Part shown: positions 60,202-61,564 of the stretch, piece by piece
How positions within the stretch are numbered: the first letter of the stretch is position 1
How the letters are laid out: every line of letters begins with the position of its first letter
Assembly (NCBI GenBank): GCA_944354125.1
Contig: CALVPT010000012.1
Location: 1-61,564, forward strand
Direction of reading: 5' to 3'
DNA: 61,564 bases
From: an uncultured Clostridia bacterium
GTDB lineage: Bacteria > Bacillota > Clostridia > Christensenellales > Borkfalkiaceae
Notes under the pieces: model-generated
Told to the model about the DNA's origin: nothing
The model's database searches: none
The model's input: only the letters and a program-made list of their open reading frames with translations
Made by a program: the position numbers and the translations under genes

Positions 60202-60768
60202 TTACTTCTTTTTGTAGCCGCACTTGGGGCATACACCCTTGTCATTCAGCGCTATGCCGCAGAGAGGGCAACGCTCGATGTTGTTCTTGGTTACAAACTC
60301 CTCGGATGCCGCGTTTACGCCGCTCGTGAAGGTCAGCTTTGCGATGTTGAGCTTGTCCTTCAGAAGTTCGTACACAATCTTGATCATGCCCTCGACGGTC
60401 ATGGTCTCCTTGGTTACTACAAGGCGACAATCGGGATATGCCGTAGCAAGCTCGGTCTTGAACGCCTCGCCCTTCATCTGATTGTTGGGATGACCGTTCT
60501 TTATGCCCTGCTTTTCGTACACATCGAGAATGGCGGGCAGAAGAGGGTCGTCCTCCCTCAGAATGAGCGCGTGGTCAAAATTCTTCAATACGGCCCACGC
60601 AGTTTTCTGAATTTCGTTGCAGGGGAATACCATATTGACGCCTTCGTTGACGCTGTCTTCCACCTCAATGGTAAGAACGCCCGTATGTCCGTGAAGGTAC
60701 TGAGCTTCGCCCTTGAAGCCGTAGAACCTGTGCGCATACTGCAATTCGAGTTTAGTGATGCTTCTCAT
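60202..60768 (-). CDS. 6-pyruvoyl-tetrahydropterin synthase/QueD-like protein with zinc ribbon
   Basis: A 188-residue T-fold protein. LEYAHRFYGF-like LQYAHRFYGF, YLHGHTGVL with two zinc-binding His, and NFDHALILREDD match the PTPS/QueD family. The Cys that acts as catalytic base, normally shortly before the LHGH motif (CGRLHGH in QueD), is absent here (EAQYLHGH). The C-terminus (about 166-188) adds a zinc ribbon, CPLCG ... CPKCG, not found in standard QueD. So the reaction is probably not the classical one. GGAGGCTATTTT precedes the start. It lies 46 bases after the Fur/PerR-like gene on the same strand. Confidence 0.85.
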   Translation of the reverse strand: MRSITKLELQYAHRFYGFKGEAQYLHGHTGVLTIEVEDSVNEGVNMVFPCNEIQKTAWAVLKNFDHALILREDDPLLPAILDVYEKQGIKNGHPNNQMKGEAFKTELATAYPDCRLVVTKETMTVEGMIKIVYELLKDKLNIAKLTFTSGVNAASEEFVTKNNIERCPLCGIALNDKGVCPKCGYKKK

Positions 60769-60814
60769 AAAATAGCCTCCTGATGTTTATATGTGTAAGG
60801 TAAAAACCTACGGT

Positions 60815-61180
60815 TTACTGTTTGAGTTTTCGGCAGTTCGGGCAGAGATAGTTTACTTTCAGATCGTATGAAAGTATGGGCTCGCCGAGCTGCTCCGAAA
60901 GGCTTGCGGTAAGGTCGGAAAAGGTTATGTCCGACAATGCCTTGCACCTGCTGCATACCAGGTGATCGTGCTTTTTAATCTTGTCATAGCGGTCGGGACT
61001 GCCCTCCACCGACACTCTGCGTATAGCTCCCTCTTCGCAAAGCGAGTTGAGATTGTTATATACCGTCGCAAGCACCGTCTTGGGCGCAATCTGCCGAAGC
61101 TGAAAGAACACCTGCTCGGCAGTCAAATGCTCCGCTGAGTTGTTAATTATTTCCAGTATAAGTTTTCCGTTACGCGTCAT
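60815..61180 (-). CDS. Fur family regulator (PerR-like)
   Basis: A 121-residue regulator. The winged helix spans about 10-75 (HLTAEQVFFQLRQ, TVLATVYNNLNSL). The dimerisation part has the regulatory-metal segment KKHDHLVCSRC, then CPNCRK closing the structural zinc site with two CxxC pairs. The HDHLxC pattern and short length suit PerR. A palindrome resembling a PerR box lies between its promoter and its start, so it probably regulates itself. GAAG weakly precedes the ATG. Confidence 0.9.
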   Translation of the reverse strand: MTRNGKLILEIINNSAEHLTAEQVFFQLRQIAPKTVLATVYNNLNSLCEEGAIRRVSVEGSPDRYDKIKKHDHLVCSRCKALSDITFSDLTASLSEQLGEPILSYDLKVNYLCPNCRKLKQ

Positions 61181-61419
61181 CTTCTTATCTCTTCCGTCTC
61201 AAGCCCTGCAATTTGAGGATATTGTATTCCGACACAAGCCGAACGACTAAAAATGCTGTTCGGCTGTCAGCGCAGAAATTTGTTAATTAGCTGCAAACCG
61301 CCTGAGCCTTTCCTTCAGAACTCCCCTCTCCTTTAGGGGCTCCCTGTCTTAAACACATTTTATTTTTAGAATTATTCTATTTCTAATTTGATTATATCAG
61401 AAGGTATGTCTCCTGTCAA
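61181..61419 (-). promoter_or_regulatory. Fur/PerR-like gene promoter, PerR-type box and long leader
   Basis: On the minus strand TTGACA (61419-61414), 17 bases, TATAAT (61396-61391), a perfect consensus. TAGAATTATTCTA (61367-61379), a perfect palindrome of PerR-box type, lies just after the predicted start near 61384. The leader of about 200 bases can fold at GCCGAAC ... GTTCGGC (61237-61263) and CCCCT ... AGGGG (about 61323-61339). Confidence 0.65.
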
Positions 61420-61564
61420 TAGCTTTTTTAAAATTTATTGTGAAATAAAGTATGCAGCGGACAAAGGCGTTAAAACACATATACAACAAAAAGTAACCCT
61501 CCCGCTTAGCGGGAGGTTCTTCATTTTCGGGCACAGCCCTAGTTTACTAGACCGAGTGCTAAGC
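61420..61564. other. Window end with a perfect hairpin
   Basis: CCTCCCGC-tta-GCGGGAGG (about 61499-61517) followed by TTCTTCATTTTC, then GGGC-aca-GCCC and further short dyads up to the window edge. It could be a terminator of a gene right of the window or the hairpin end of an IS200/IS605-type element. No coding region is seen. Confidence 0.35.

Overview
The window looks like a chromosome segment of a low-to-mid GC Bacillota (Clostridia-like) gut bacterium, probably one known from metagenomes. The basis is the L27 protein with the Firmicutes-type N-terminal extension, the rpmB | Asp23-like - fakA - recG synteny, LplB/LplC-type sugar permeases with an MsmX/UgpC-type ATPase, and strong AGGAGG-type ribosome binding sites. 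Core genes look near 50% GC. Two stretches (about 3.4-5.3 kb and 55.5-58.5 kb) are visibly AT-rich and look acquired. No rRNA, tRNA or CRISPR array was recognised by eye.

Layout. 0.3-5.2 kb: two small unknown genes, a class V aminotransferase next to a DUF3343 protein, endonuclease III, then an AT-rich patch with a Zn-ribbon protein, a frameshifted metallopeptidase-like gene and an SdpI-like membrane protein. 5.4-7.6 kb: rpmG-secE-nusG-rplK-rplA, ending in a terminator with no rplJ/rplL/rpoBC behind it. 7.9-9.2 kb: a SecB-like chaperone, an XRE regulator and a divergent candidate non-coding transcript. 9.4-14.8 kb: radical SAM protein, DUF2344, RNase E/G, rplU, rpmA. 14.9-16.5 kb: an acetyltransferase and an AEC transporter. 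16.6-30.6 kb: a pectin/oligogalacturonide locus with an AraC regulator, GH105, GH28, an ABC importer with an 891-residue binding lipoprotein, its own ATPase and five unfamiliar small membrane proteins, plus a divergent CE8 pectinesterase. 31-32.5 kb: an Hsp20 gene with a thermometer-like leader and tandem repeats behind it, then a broken secreted-protein gene. 32.8-38.2 kb: rpsL-rpsG-fusA-tuf with repeat-filled gaps, including three tandem 139-bp copies carrying the fusA 3' end. 38.6-45.5 kb: pnuC, recG, fakA, Asp23-like, rpmB, a GH28 remnant and a lipoprotein. 45.8-52.9 kb: F-type ATP synthase operon. 53.4-55.4 kb: an acetyltransferase and two gene remnants. 55.6-58.2 kb: AT-rich Fic + DUF6161-like pair. 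58.5-61.2 kb: a small unknown gene, an ArsR - Cys-rich - DUF5714 operon, a PTPS/QueD-like protein and a Fur/PerR regulator.

How the genes work together. The pectin locus reads as import of pectin oligomers followed by cytoplasmic de-esterification (CE8), galacturonan cleavage (GH28) and removal of unsaturated end sugars (GH105); none of the three enzymes has a signal peptide. The ATP synthase operon is complete except for a stand-alone delta gene. Instead the alpha subunit carries two tandem copies of the delta C-terminal domain at its N-terminus, the b subunit has an extra, apparently duplicated C-terminal segment, and the c subunit has a signal-peptide-like extension. I consider this stator rearrangement the strongest candidate for an undescribed system here. 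A second theme is the number of plus-strand genes whose near-consensus promoter puts the transcription start at, or within about four bases of, the start codon (nth, the radical SAM gene, araC, pnuC, arsR), suggesting leaderless mRNAs.

Several genes are broken (4.3, 31.8, 44.4, 54.1 and 55.3 kb). The first two breaks involve homopolymer-like runs and could be sequencing errors.
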